Positions 44,372 through 53,768 of a DNA stretch of 64,000 nt are shown here, one piece after another. The translations under genes were made by a program, and so were the position numbers. The stretch is from the IMG/VR virus record IMGVR_UViG_3300042566_001512, positions 124,001 to 188,000 of that record. One strand, given 5' to 3'. Origin of the DNA: a virus. Below the pieces are notes generated by a model. It searched no databases and had not been told where the DNA came from. It worked only from the letters and a program-made list of their open reading frames with translations. The stretch's first letter is position 1. Every line of letters begins with the position of its first letter.

Positions 44372-44998
44372 ATGTCGCGACACAGCATAAAAAATTTTAC
44401 TCATCACATCAAAAACATCTGTGCCCACGTTAATACGCCAATAATCGAAATCGCGGACGGGGACAAAAAGAAAAGAAACGTTTTTTCCTTGGTGTCTATA
44501 AACGACGACACTGTTCGAGTGGAGTCTTACGAAGTTTATACGGTAGACGAGATCACCAAAGAAGAAGCGCTTGAGCGCGAAATGACACTGATAAATGCCG
44601 AAGACTACTTTGTGGACAATAACAAGCTGTGGGTCGGTGACATCAAAAAGATCTTTTTGGACTATACGGTTACTCTTGAAAATAAATGCGGACCCGTGGT
44701 TTGGTGCGGCACTCCGTATAGATCAACTATAGTGGATTTCTACGTGGCCCTCGGGTACCCCGTAATGGTGACTAATTATTACATCGCCACTTTGGAGAGA
44801 CTGAGCAAAGATAAATCTCTCACAAATGGCTCCTATTCTATAACAACCGACGAAGGGACTCGTCTGCTTTCCCAGTCTTTGGAATCCATTTCAGAAAAAG
44901 CGCCTTCTGCGTCTTCTGCCGTTTTTACTTGCGACAATTCTGTCGGATACGTACTAAACGCATCGGCGGCTCTTGTCTCTAAAAGTAACAACGAATAA
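44372..44998 (+). CDS. Unknown protein, 208 residues
   Basis: AAGGAA precedes the ATG, and a TATAAATA (44343-44350) lies 21 bases upstream, a possible T4-like late promoter but not a general feature here. The protein is mixed alpha/beta with VEVYTVDEI-like acidic loops (SYEVYTVDEITKEEA), and a Ser-rich C-terminus. No recognised domain. Confidence 0.5.
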   Translation: MSRHSIKNFTHHIKNICAHVNTPIIEIADGDKKKRNVFSLVSINDDTVRVESYEVYTVDEITKEEALEREMTLINAEDYFVDNNKLWVGDIKKIFLDYTVTLENKCGPVVWCGTPYRSTIVDFYVALGYPVMVTNYYIATLERLSKDKSLTNGSYSITTDEGTRLLSQSLESISEKAPSASSAVFTCDNSVGYVLNASAALVSKSNNE

Positions 44999-45017
44999 TA
45001 CTAAACATAATTAGTAT

Positions 45018-45410
45018 ATGCCCGTCATGAAGAAGACAATTTCCCATTCTTACATTAGTTCCCTTTTTCACGAATTAAAGAAACATGAGGGGCTTCTAAA
45101 GCATTTTGATCAGACCGGGACAGGTCCCTATGTCTTTATGGGAGAATTCCTTTTTAAAGACGGACTCCTCTCAGTGAAGGTGTCTGTATTCAATATACAT
45201 AAATACTCATCGCCTGCAGACTGTGATTTTATTAAAGATAATTACATAAAGTCAACCGTCGATTGGGTCGAGCGAGACATCCTTTGGTTCAGGAGATCTT
45301 CATCGGGGTACGAGGCGTTCATCGAATATACCGAAGACTACAGAGACTACTTCGTTATAGAAGATATTGCCCCAACTCTTGAACTGTCGGTAGATATAGC
45401 ATCGATGTAA
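45018..45410 (+). CDS. Unknown protein, 130 residues
   Basis: Starts 19 bases after the previous gene; ATGs at 45018 and 45027 are both possible. Rich in aromatic and acidic residues (EAFIEYTEDYRDYFVIED). No motif recognised. Ends just before a hairpin. Confidence 0.5.
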   Translation: MPVMKKTISHSYISSLFHELKKHEGLLKHFDQTGTGPYVFMGEFLFKDGLLSVKVSVFNIHKYSSPADCDFIKDNYIKSTVDWVERDILWFRRSSSGYEAFIEYTEDYRDYFVIEDIAPTLELSVDIASM

Positions 45411-45416
45411 ACAAAA

Positions 45417-45450
45417 ATAAGCCCCCTAGGATTTTACCTAGGGGGCTTAT
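45417..45450. terminator. Hairpin terminator
   Basis: Arms ATAAGCCCCCTAGG and complement with a 6-base loop, followed by TTTATG then a T-run. Confidence 0.8.
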
Positions 45451-45491
45451 TTTATGTTTTTTTCTTTAAAAATATAAAGTACAATCATGTC

Positions 45492-45941
45492 TTGATTAAA
45501 AAACGAAATAAACAAATGATCTACAATAAACCAAAAAATCAAGAAAAACAGTCCACTAACCCAAAAGACTACAAAGTAAGAATAATAGTAGCAGGTACTA
45601 GGAAATGGAAAGATAAAAAACTATTTCATGAAATAATCGTTGACTACTTGGAAAGATTTAGTGAACCTGTGTTATTTATATCTGGAGCAGCGAATAGCGG
45701 AGCAGACAGGTTTATAATCGATTGGTGTAAAAAATATAACTACCCTTGTTTAGAAATGCCAGCAGACTGGGACACTCACGGAAAATCCGCCGGTTATGTT
45801 CGAAATACAGAAATGGCAGAAATAGGCACCCATCTAGTTTGTTTTTGGGACACTGTTAGTAGAGGTACCGCACACATGCGCACGGTGTCCAGTGAAAAAC
45901 ATCTAAACATAATGACCGTATTGGTAAAGGTGGAAGAATGA
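45492..45941 (+). CDS. SLOG/DUF2493-like nucleotide-binding protein
   Basis: The 149-residue protein contains RIIVAGTRKWKD (about 30-41), LFISGAANSGADRF (about 63-76) and MPADWDTHGKSAGYVRNTEM, ending in LVCFWDTVSRGT. This is the pattern of DprA/SLOG-related proteins of the DUF2493 type, thought to bind nucleotides or their derivatives. A role in sensing or altering host signalling is speculative. The start is uncertain: TTG at 45492, or an ATG at 45516; neither has a ribosome site. Confidence 0.75.
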   Translation: MIKKRNKQMIYNKPKNQEKQSTNPKDYKVRIIVAGTRKWKDKKLFHEIIVDYLERFSEPVLFISGAANSGADRFIIDWCKKYNYPCLEMPADWDTHGKSAGYVRNTEMAEIGTHLVCFWDTVSRGTAHMRTVSSEKHLNIMTVLVKVEE

Positions 45942-46690
45942 AACCCGCAGAAAAGTTTATATTAATTACACTCGATTCCATACTGGATACTAGACAAGGC
46001 ACCCTCCTTAAAATAAGCCCAGAAGTGGCCTATGAGATAACTTCAAAAGAAGACTATCATGCAAGGCAAAGTGACACATTCGTTAGCGAAAAATACGGCG
46101 AATTGTCACCCGAACTATTTCAACAAGTCAAAGAAAAATTTAAACACGAAATAATTTTTAATTCGTTAAAAACTAAAATGTACTTGTTCTTGCAAGAACT
46201 AATAGAGGGATATGTAAAACTATCTCTATCCACACCACACGCTAGCATCATTACTTTAGAAGTGAACATACACCCTTATAAGTTCACCGAAACTCAGGCA
46301 GAGTATCTTTTAAAAGCCCTGATAGCCCATCTGGGAAATTCGGCGGCGATCAGCATAGTTGATTTTGATATAAAAGAATTATCCTTAAAAACTATTGCAG
46401 ATAAGTACGATTCTGTAATTATGTATAATCCGGTTGATTGGCTAAACAGTAGGCACAATGAATTGAAGATGGGGGTTTTAAAAGAGCTAACCCTTTATAT
46501 ACCAAAAATAAACACAGTAAGAGATCTCACTGATAAAGAAAGAAAAAATCTAAATAAAAACATATCCGATGTATATAAGTTTACTCAGATGGTGTTTGCT
46601 GGTTTTATAAAAATAAACTACGTGCCGGTTGAGTGTTATTGTGCAGACGTCCCTTACGTTAAACGTGAAAAAGAAAAAGACGCGGCATAA
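45938..46690 (+). CDS. Unknown protein, 250 residues
   Basis: Begins in an ATGA overlap with the SLOG gene and is preceded by GGTGGAAGA, so the two are coupled. Helical and charged, with VRDLTDKERKNLNKNIS near the C-terminus and a short hydrophobic segment. No domain recognised. Its stop codon lies inside the arm of the next hairpin. Confidence 0.5.
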   Translation: MKPAEKFILITLDSILDTRQGTLLKISPEVAYEITSKEDYHARQSDTFVSEKYGELSPELFQQVKEKFKHEIIFNSLKTKMYLFLQELIEGYVKLSLSTPHASIITLEVNIHPYKFTETQAEYLLKALIAHLGNSAAISIVDFDIKELSLKTIADKYDSVIMYNPVDWLNSRHNELKMGVLKELTLYIPKINTVRDLTDKERKNLNKNISDVYKFTQMVFAGFIKINYVPVECYCADVPYVKREKEKDAA

Positions 46691-46721
46691 ACGGAAAGAG
46701 GCTATTTCCTCTTTCCGTTTA
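46688..46721. terminator. Bidirectional hairpin terminator
   Basis: Fourteen-base arms TAAACGGAAAGAGG and complement; the first arm starts with the stop codon of the gene at 45938. It lies between convergent genes. Confidence 0.75.
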
Positions 46722-46724
46722 ATT

Positions 46725-47141
46725 TCACTTTTCAACTTTGCTCATGAAACTCTCATAGTCTAGCTGTGACGGGTTTACGTCCATCTCCCCAGGGATAATA
46801 TCCACCTGCGGCAACAAGTCGGCCACCTTGGGTATAGTGCCTACAGTGCCGTCATCTTCAGTATTGCCTATTTTTTTGCTATTTGGCATATTAAATATAC
46901 TGGCTATTAGGTCAGCGGCTTGCTTGTTATTAGCCGCTACATCACTATCGGCCTTTATCTTCTTTCTACCTAAAGACACTCTATCCATATCGGATAGAGC
47001 CCCTAACAAAATAGAAATTGTGCTTTCTTCTTTAGGTATGCCCTTTTCAGTAAGAGCGTTTATTATTTGTTTTCTTTTAGATCTAGCGTATTCTAGGTCC
47101 TGATCTACTGGATCTTCTTTGGGTGTTTCAAAATTGTCCAT
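46725..47141 (-). CDS. Unknown protein, 138 residues
   Basis: The start at 47141 has AAAGG upstream; an in-frame start 25 codons earlier lacks one. The first 85 residues are helical and charged (EYARSKRKQIINALTEKG, then SDMDRVSLGRKKIKAD) and the tail is loose and acidic. The layout would fit a small structural or packaging adaptor, but nothing identifies it. A lone minus-strand gene between plus-strand units. Confidence 0.45.
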   Translation of the reverse strand: MDNFETPKEDPVDQDLEYARSKRKQIINALTEKGIPKEESTISILLGALSDMDRVSLGRKKIKADSDVAANNKQAADLIASIFNMPNSKKIGNTEDDGTVGTIPKVADLLPQVDIIPGEMDVNPSQLDYESFMSKVEK

Positions 47142-47243
47142 TTTTAGAATAAACCTTTTATAGTAATCGGAATGAAAAAACTTATAGTACCATATTATCT
47201 TTCTGTACTGGCGCAATAAAATACCTAACTAGATAATTAAACC

Positions 47244-47759
47244 ATGAAACTCTTTGTTAGATTGAGTAGTCTAAAATTGGAATATCTACTCAAAAGAACC
47301 GGAAAAGAAGAGGATTCTATAAAAACAAAAGCAATGATCTTGTCTTTGCTAGATCCGGATTCATTTATTAATGAAAATATACTGGTCACAAGTAAACTAA
47401 AATTTACTGTAATTTTTGATTCGCTGATCACTTACAACAAGCGAATATTGCTGGCAATAACCCTTCTTAAAAATAATTCAGTAATAAGCGCAGACTGGTG
47501 CAGCTACGATTATAAAAGGGTTTCTTACGATATATTTTTCTCAGATGGTGTTGTCTACTTAGACAAACAAAAAGAGATTGGTGAATTTATTCGTTTAGTC
47601 AAAGAGCTGCGACAACAAATATACAACATAAAAGACGCCCAGGTTGGCCCACAAGGGCATAACCTTAGGCAGATGTCTAGATTCCATACACATTTAAGCG
47701 ACTTGATAGTCGAGCTTATAAGAGGAAGTCATGAAATATCCTTATCTGAGCCCAGTTAG
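47244..47759 (+). CDS. Unknown protein, 171 residues
   Basis: Helical with a beta segment in the middle (VSYDIFFSDGVVYLDK). No clear ribosome site. The 3' end overlaps the next gene by 29 bases in another frame. Function unknown. Confidence 0.5.
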   Translation: MKLFVRLSSLKLEYLLKRTGKEEDSIKTKAMILSLLDPDSFINENILVTSKLKFTVIFDSLITYNKRILLAITLLKNNSVISADWCSYDYKRVSYDIFFSDGVVYLDKQKEIGEFIRLVKELRQQIYNIKDAQVGPQGHNLRQMSRFHTHLSDLIVELIRGSHEISLSEPS

Positions 47760-48510
47760 TTTTTCTCCTCAGACCAACCCGGTAAAGGTTCGTCATACAT
47801 ACAGAGGAGTGGGCGGCTCTTTAGCTGAGCTGTTTCGAACTATCCAATATGACCTGGGAATTTCTGGTCCTAGAATGGAAGTTCTTATTAGCGAGTTTAT
47901 AATAAACGAAAAAAGAAATCTACCCGACAACCGCGTGGCTCGCTTTTTAGTCAGAGGAAATATACGAAGAGAACTAGAAAGATCATCTATGACTTTCAAA
48001 GTCTTCGTCAAGATGCTTAAAATCATAGGCGTTAAACGAATGAACTTTGGGGTCGAGATAGATTTCGGAAACTCCGCACCTATCCAGAAACACAGCGTAT
48101 TCGTTGACCTTAAGAACCACAGCGGAAAAAGCATAGATGAGGACGGGGGTCAAAGTGTCTCTGCCGTAATGTCTCACTTGTGGAATCACATAAGAGAGGC
48201 CCAAGGGTATACAACTGAACAGTTCGATAATCTACTCAGTGAATTTATTTCATCTGAGAGAAAAAGAATAAAGGACAAAAGAATAGCTAAACTTTTTACC
48301 AAGGGAAATGTAAAAAGAGAGCTAGAAAAACCAACCATGACATTCAAGGTCTTTATAAAGGGCCTAAGGGTGATATCGGTAAAACACGTCAAGGTCTTTG
48401 TAAACATAGAAAGATCAAGTGCACAAAAAGATAAAGTGCATTATTTCACTCAGGTAAACTTTAATAGCGAGACCGATTTCGATGAGAATGACAATGACGA
48501 ACCCTCGTAA
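47731..48510 (+). CDS. Unknown protein with two tandem repeats
   Basis: The 259-residue protein has two copies of about 90 residues (roughly 27-118 and 140-230). Shared positions include LISEFIINEKR against LLSEFISSERK, ARFLVRGNIRRELER against AKLFTKGNVKRELEK, and SMTFKVFVKMLKIIGVKR against TMTFKVFIKGLRVISVKH. The basic helices suggest binding to nucleic acid or a protein partner. AGAGGAAG precedes the ATG. It overlaps both neighbours by 29 bases. Confidence 0.55.
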   Translation: MKYPYLSPVSFSPQTNPVKVRHTYRGVGGSLAELFRTIQYDLGISGPRMEVLISEFIINEKRNLPDNRVARFLVRGNIRRELERSSMTFKVFVKMLKIIGVKRMNFGVEIDFGNSAPIQKHSVFVDLKNHSGKSIDEDGGQSVSAVMSHLWNHIREAQGYTTEQFDNLLSEFISSERKRIKDKRIAKLFTKGNVKRELEKPTMTFKVFIKGLRVISVKHVKVFVNIERSSAQKDKVHYFTQVNFNSETDFDENDNDEPS

Positions 48511-49024
48511 AAATAGCAACGTGCTAACCGATGCCGAGTTTATCGAAACCATCAATCGGTTAGGAAAGCTAATTCCTTTGGCTGTAGGTATCATAGGCCA
48601 GCCGCACCAGAAAAAAATTACAGATCACCTTAAATCTATTGCATCGAGCGACATTCTGTCACTGACCGATCCCACTAATAGCTTTAACTGGGCATATAAC
48701 AGTAAAAGCGAGCCTTCCTACGTAAAGTTTTACAAGCAGCTAGAGTACATGCTGCTTTCTTGTCGCACTTGCGGATATGAAGACTTTTATGTGCGCCTTT
48801 GCAACAATTTAGTCAAGGGATTAGTCAATAACACAATCAGCGAATACAGCATCAACCCCAATGGAGGAATTCTTGATTTAGCCACAGCCATATACAAAAA
48901 AGATTTTGTAGATTATCTAGTACCGCCCTCAAAAGAAAAAGTTCTACGTAGCTTTCTTTTGGACCAGCCCAACCTCGTAATTCGACTGCTGATAATGCAG
49001 TTTTACCATAACGCGTCAAACTAA
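48482..49024 (+). CDS. Unknown protein, 180 residues
   Basis: Three in-frame ATGs (48482, 48488, 48494) offer alternative starts inside the end of the previous gene, so translation is probably coupled. Contains a CRTCGYEDFYVRLCNN segment with several cysteines near residues 95-110. Helical overall. No domain recognised. Confidence 0.5.
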   Translation: MRMTMTNPRKNSNVLTDAEFIETINRLGKLIPLAVGIIGQPHQKKITDHLKSIASSDILSLTDPTNSFNWAYNSKSEPSYVKFYKQLEYMLLSCRTCGYEDFYVRLCNNLVKGLVNNTISEYSINPNGGILDLATAIYKKDFVDYLVPPSKEKVLRSFLLDQPNLVIRLLIMQFYHNASN

Positions 49025-49087
49025 ACAAGCGACAAGTGCTTGCTTAGAAGTATTTAGAACAAACGATATTTTTCCAGGAAAACAAAA

Positions 49088-50188
49088 ATGAACGACATTA
49101 CCACCACTTTGCCAGTAGAAAACGCACCGGAAGAAATGACCGCAATGCGTGCGGCCTTCGCCAGCGTGACCAGCAAGCCAACAGATACTGCAGACAGTAC
49201 GTGCATTCAGAACACCGCCGAACAATCTGATGACTTTTTTGTCGTGGAAGCGATTAACGCCATTGAACTGGTGACCGATGCTCCCGTGACGCAAAGCGAC
49301 GACGCTGGCGAAAACGGCTTTTCCGATGGCACAGGTGAGTCCATTCACCCTGCACCTGACGATGTTCTGGATAAGGTGGAAGAACGTATGGGCGAGACGC
49401 GTCAGCGCTCACGTCGTCGCCAGGAAAACGCCCCTGGTGCTGCGTCTGGTGAAAAGCTCAATGCACTAGCTGCGCACTACAAAAAGCCGAATAAGGGTCG
49501 TGCTGCGTTGTTCGACCTGCCCGCTGACCGTCCAGCCAGCCAGTTGCTGAAAAACATCTTTGACCCTTCTACCATCGAAGGAAAAGATGGAGTGGATCAC
49601 ATCAACATCCACAATAACGCAGAAACCGAGCTAGGTCGATTCCTTGACATGAATGCGCATAGTCCATTCGTGCATCCGGATGCAGGTAACTTCCAGTCGG
49701 TTGGTGGCCTGTGGCACTACATCCAAACTCGTCCTCTCATGGAAGAGTTCCGAATTGCCTCGGGTGCACGTGTGCGCACTATGGCAAAGAAGATGAAAGA
49801 TGAGGCGATGTCTAACCAAAATGCGCCTCGCCACACGCCCATTAAGGGCTTTCGGACCATCATTGCAGATGCAATGTGGCACAAGGTGACGCAAAGCGCA
49901 AATGCGGTTCGGATGATGGCAGAATCCACGCTGCCTTTTGAGCACTACTTCACTCAGGGCGAACTAAACATTCGCCAGTATCCCAGCGAAGGCTATTGGA
50001 TCGTGGCCGCATACGAGGAAATTCGCCGCGTCATTAAGCATCGCCTTGCTACAGGTGATACAGAAGCGCAGCCGAACTTCTCGAGCATTGAAACCATGGT
50101 GGATACTCGAAGCCCTTCTCAAAACCGAAACCAGGGTCGGCGCGATAATCCGTACGGCAACCGCCCGCGCCACCAGCCCCGTCGTTAA
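49088..50188 (+). CDS. NADAR-like domain protein (tentative)
   Basis: The 366-residue protein has a disordered, acidic and Arg-rich N-terminal 140 residues and a C-terminal domain (about 170-335). The domain has FQSVGGLWHYIQTR, GFRTIIADAMWHKVTQS, STLPFEHYFTQG and YWIVAAYEEIRR; the spacing of these aromatic and small residues recalls NADAR-family proteins, which act on ADP-ribose-derived metabolites. The family call is uncertain. GC-rich, host-like codons (CGT, CTG) differ strongly from neighbours. CAGGAA precedes the ATG. Confidence 0.5.
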   Translation: MNDITTTLPVENAPEEMTAMRAAFASVTSKPTDTADSTCIQNTAEQSDDFFVVEAINAIELVTDAPVTQSDDAGENGFSDGTGESIHPAPDDVLDKVEERMGETRQRSRRRQENAPGAASGEKLNALAAHYKKPNKGRAALFDLPADRPASQLLKNIFDPSTIEGKDGVDHINIHNNAETELGRFLDMNAHSPFVHPDAGNFQSVGGLWHYIQTRPLMEEFRIASGARVRTMAKKMKDEAMSNQNAPRHTPIKGFRTIIADAMWHKVTQSANAVRMMAESTLPFEHYFTQGELNIRQYPSEGYWIVAAYEEIRRVIKHRLATGDTEAQPNFSSIETMVDTRSPSQNRNQGRRDNPYGNRPRHQPRR

Positions 50189-50207
50189 CTTAATTTAACA
50201 GGTACAA

Positions 50208-50263
50208 ACCAGCGATCCTCAGATATGCGTACTCTTATGAGTGGCATATCGGGGATCGCTGGT
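50208..50263. terminator. Compound hairpin
   Basis: Outer arms ACCAGCGATCC and complement, a second stem GATATGC/GCATATC and a third ACTC/GAGT, stacked into one long structure after the NADAR-like gene. Confidence 0.65.
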
Positions 50264-50304
50264 ATGCCCCATTTATTTTTTCTCATTTATAAAGGATAGG
50301 CATA

Positions 50305-51366
50305 ATGAATAGTCTGTTGAGCTTACCCGTGTTCATCTCCGGTGCCGACGATAAACTTGCCACAGTAGATCTGTACAAAGCAAGCGGAGAAGTCATTAAT
50401 GACATAAGGGATATAAGTGAGGCGTTTAAGGCCAATTCTCTATCCGGCTTATTTGGCGGTAACACTTTACTAGATAGCGCTAAGCTAGATATTATAAAAA
50501 GTTTTGATCAGGCAACTGCTGGTCTAGTCATGGACTCAGATAGTCTAGTAAAGGGGATTATAGCAATAAACCCCGGAATGGTTAGCGCATTAAGAAGTTT
50601 ACCATCTTCAATTCAAGGCGAACTAACAAACGTTAAAGGTTTGATCACTAACATAACTGGCACCTTCAACGGAATCAAGGCAGAAATAACCAAAGCTAGC
50701 TTATCCACAATAAACGGACTTGGTAGCCTAATAAACGGTATATCTGGAGCCAATTTACCATTTAATTTCACAGACAAAAACGGTCTGGCAAAACTTTCTT
50801 CATCTCTGATAATCCAGGCCACTAAAGTTGGAATACCCGGTGTATTTACTGCGTTTGTTAATGAGATAACAGACAAGAAAATAATTAAAGATATAGTCAC
50901 AGAAGTATCCAAATACGCTATAGTTAATAGCGCGGAAGGACTACTTAGCGATATTGCTAATTCACCGGCAGGTAGGATTTTGTCCAGTGTCACTGGGGGC
51001 ATGGCACTTAGGGTTACCCAGGATTATACTAAACCTACCAACAGTAGCGTTTTGCAGCAGTACCAAAAGTATCAAACAATAAAGAACACACTGGATACGG
51101 CGATAGCCCAATGGAACACTTATCAGAGACCGGGAGCTCTTGCTTACGAGGCCGGTTTTATGTCTACCGCCAGTGATGACTTTTTTACAGCCGTTTCTAC
51201 CGCTGCTAAATTCCAGACAAAACGGATTATTCCCAATAACCCTGGGTCGATCAACACAGCAGCAGGAACCAGCGCCGAGGCGTATATGGCGCTTATAACA
51301 AGAAACCCGAACATGACAGCCAAGACTGCTATAAAACAAAACTTCCCTTTAGTATATATTAGGTAA
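50305..51366 (+). CDS. Probable virion structural protein
   Basis: The 353-residue protein has AAAGGA before its ATG, no signal peptide, and a Gly/Ser/Asn-rich sequence with hydrophobic helices (LINGISGANLPFNFTDKNG). The last 100 residues include SSVLQQYQKYQTIKNTLD and NPNMTAKTAIKQNFP. It faces the minus-strand 700-residue structural gene and shares a terminator with it. A tail component is plausible. Confidence 0.5.
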   Translation: MNSLLSLPVFISGADDKLATVDLYKASGEVINDIRDISEAFKANSLSGLFGGNTLLDSAKLDIIKSFDQATAGLVMDSDSLVKGIIAINPGMVSALRSLPSSIQGELTNVKGLITNITGTFNGIKAEITKASLSTINGLGSLINGISGANLPFNFTDKNGLAKLSSSLIIQATKVGIPGVFTAFVNEITDKKIIKDIVTEVSKYAIVNSAEGLLSDIANSPAGRILSSVTGGMALRVTQDYTKPTNSSVLQQYQKYQTIKNTLDTAIAQWNTYQRPGALAYEAGFMSTASDDFFTAVSTAAKFQTKRIIPNNPGSINTAAGTSAEAYMALITRNPNMTAKTAIKQNFPLVYIR

Positions 51367-51369
51367 GAC

Positions 51370-51426
51370 ATACACGGCATAAAAGGCTTTTTGGGTTTTA
51401 CCCAAAAAGCCTTTTATGCCGTGTAT
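51370..51426. terminator. 26-bp perfect bidirectional hairpin
   Basis: A 26-bp perfect stem (51370-51395 with 51401-51426), including CATAAAAGGC, around a 5-base loop. It lies between convergent genes ending at 51366 and 51431. Confidence 0.9.
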
Positions 51427-51430
51427 TACT

Positions 51431-53533
51431 TCACTGCCTTTCTGTTCCTTTCATAAATGCGGTCAGCATATTGACTCCTGGTAAATTGGCAAGATCCTGC
51501 CCAATTTTTGCCGGAGATAGATAAGATGCAAAATCTGCCTTTGCTCTAGCCCACTGGTATTTCAGTATTGGCAATCTATCGTTCATGTCTCGCAAATTCA
51601 TAGATGAGAGTGTCATCATGTAATCTGTAAAATTGTTATCCGGATCAAACAGCCCTCTGCCAGGTATAATACTAAAACCTGGAAGTATGGGCATGGCTAC
51701 CACGCTAGATAAGTCCGCCACGGTAAAAGACACGTCTATTGCCATCGGGTGATCGTCGTTATTAAAACTAAGATTAGAAGTACCCCTGGTTACTGTTACG
51801 CTATCTATTATACCGAGCCTACAAGTTCTACGTCCTCTGTCAAATAACTCACACAGAAATGGCGAGGTGTGGGATTGTTTACCTGTAGATAACGGTAACG
51901 CGCCGGCTAATAGGCAACACAGTGGCAAGTACAGGTAAAGCGTTTGCGATATTATATTTCCATAAGGGGAAATAAGAGTGAAAGAGTAGGTGCTCTTGTT
52001 TAGAGTAGCTGTGGATTCTGACCAGTTATCGGGTATGTCAACAAAGGCACTGCCTGCTGCAGCTGCCAGGCCGTCTAACTGTAGACTACTAGCCACTCCG
52101 CTCAATATAGAGGTTACCCCTGTCGTTATAGTCTCCGATATGCCTAGGGGATCAATGTTACCTCCCGCAAAGTTAATTCTCAGGTCTCTGGCGGTTGAGG
52201 ATAAGCTATTAATCTTTTCTGCCATTGAGGATTTAGAGGTGGAGCTTCCAAATGACTCAGTTGCGGCACCTGTATTATTTACTCTAAAAGATACCCAGTC
52301 ACTGCCGTCTGCTAAGGTGGTGACAAAGTGCTCGGCTATACCTGCAGAATCTTTGCTGGGCTCAAACGGAGTATCTTTTAAATCTGCTTGTTCGTTTTCG
52401 GAACTGGTAGCTGGCGCTTTAAGGTCCTTTTCTACTTTACCCGAAAAAAGTTCACTTACTCCAGAAAGAATACCTACGTCTAAAAAGCGAGTAATGTAGG
52501 ATTCTAAAGAAGGTGACTCGTATTCTTTAGGCTCTTGTAGCCCTCCGCCCTGCTCATTCATTACCTTCTTTACTCTACCGTACCAGCCTTCTGCTCCTGC
52601 TTGTGGTAGCTGCTGGCGAAGGGCGTAATCCTGTCTTTGTTGCAATCGCTTTGATCTGTTTGCTATTGCGTATACGTCGATACTGCCGTCAGTTTTAAAG
52701 CCATCTGGAAAAAGAGTGCTCAATACACTGGTTTGTTGGGTGTTAATTTTTTGGGTAGTGCCCATTATAGTCTCCTGCTGATATCTAGGAGAAAATGTAG
52801 ATACGCCCTTGTTAACGGCTATCTGGTTCATCATGTTGGTAACGGCTAGCCAATAAGTTGGCATGGACGGCTTTAAATAATAAAACTTACTAGATGGCCA
52901 TTTCATGAAGAATCGTGCGGCGTGACCTATTAGGCCTATGGCTATCGGAACAATCGCCAGCGGCAATATAGCTAAAGTAATGACGGTTCCTCCGGCTTTT
53001 AAAACGTCCTCAACTATAGTTGTATCGAATCTGCCGGTCCTGGCAAGGGTGCTAGCGTTGCTGTTATAAAATCCGGTGAAAAACTGAAAAAGAGAGTTGT
53101 AGCTAGGAACTCCAAAACGCAAATGCACTACTTGCATGTTGTCGTCTATGGCCTCCGAGTAGTAATTACCCATCCCCAGCTCGCCTCTTTGAAGCTGCAG
53201 TGTTGTTTGGCTAGCTCCAGCCCTAAGACCCGGTTCACGTATGTCTGCATATCTTGTAAATTGCGGAAGGGGGTTTATGCAGACATTACCGCCTAGACTG
53301 GAATCTGTCCATTTAAGATAAGCAGAGCTAAAATACCTGTTTTCTAAATCTATGGAAGAAAGAAAAGATTCATCACCTTCGGTTGAGAGTATGAATGCTT
53401 GCCTTACCCATTCCTTATCTTTTACTGCTATTGTGGGTATTTCCTCAGAGGGTGGTTTCTGTAGTAATATATCAGAAGCCATCTTGTTTAGCTTCCCGGA
53501 ATCTGTTATTTCTAACCCATATTCTTGTGCCAT
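51431..53533 (-). CDS. Large virion structural protein with hydrophobic segments
   Basis: The 700-residue protein has a strongly hydrophobic stretch near residues 184-213 (VITLAILPLAIVPIAIGLIG) and a second hydrophobic region near 545-570 (QTLYLYLPLCCLLAGALPLS). A disordered, acidic section follows residue 325. ATAAGGAAA precedes the start. It lies downstream of the giant tail protein on the same strand, which suggests a tail or baseplate role, possibly membrane contact during DNA entry. No family recognised. Confidence 0.55.
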   Translation of the reverse strand: MAQEYGLEITDSGKLNKMASDILLQKPPSEEIPTIAVKDKEWVRQAFILSTEGDESFLSSIDLENRYFSSAYLKWTDSSLGGNVCINPLPQFTRYADIREPGLRAGASQTTLQLQRGELGMGNYYSEAIDDNMQVVHLRFGVPSYNSLFQFFTGFYNSNASTLARTGRFDTTIVEDVLKAGGTVITLAILPLAIVPIAIGLIGHAARFFMKWPSSKFYYLKPSMPTYWLAVTNMMNQIAVNKGVSTFSPRYQQETIMGTTQKINTQQTSVLSTLFPDGFKTDGSIDVYAIANRSKRLQQRQDYALRQQLPQAGAEGWYGRVKKVMNEQGGGLQEPKEYESPSLESYITRFLDVGILSGVSELFSGKVEKDLKAPATSSENEQADLKDTPFEPSKDSAGIAEHFVTTLADGSDWVSFRVNNTGAATESFGSSTSKSSMAEKINSLSSTARDLRINFAGGNIDPLGISETITTGVTSILSGVASSLQLDGLAAAAGSAFVDIPDNWSESTATLNKSTYSFTLISPYGNIISQTLYLYLPLCCLLAGALPLSTGKQSHTSPFLCELFDRGRRTCRLGIIDSVTVTRGTSNLSFNNDDHPMAIDVSFTVADLSSVVAMPILPGFSIIPGRGLFDPDNNFTDYMMTLSSMNLRDMNDRLPILKYQWARAKADFASYLSPAKIGQDLANLPGVNMLTAFMKGTERQ

Positions 53534-53728
53534 TTAGTGTTTTTCCTTATACTGGTGTAAGTTTCTCATCATTTCATTTCAATGCATCACGGATAGTCGT
53601 CTACCCGAAAATAAAAGGGTCTTGTGCTATTGACAATAATAAACCCTTTACGTAGAAATGATTAATTAATTCACATAATCAGCAAGCGCATATCCAAATA
53701 TAAATAGTTATTTTATCGAGCAGCATCA

Positions 53729-53760
53729 TAAAAAGGGATAGGCTAGCCTATCCCTTTTTA
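53729..53760. terminator. 32-base perfect palindrome hairpin
   Basis: Perfectly self-complementary (AAAGGGATAGGC at its core arm) with flanking A and T runs, just after the giant minus-strand gene ends at 53769. The T-run on the minus strand makes it a good intrinsic terminator. Confidence 0.85.
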
Positions 53761-53768
53761 TTCATTAA

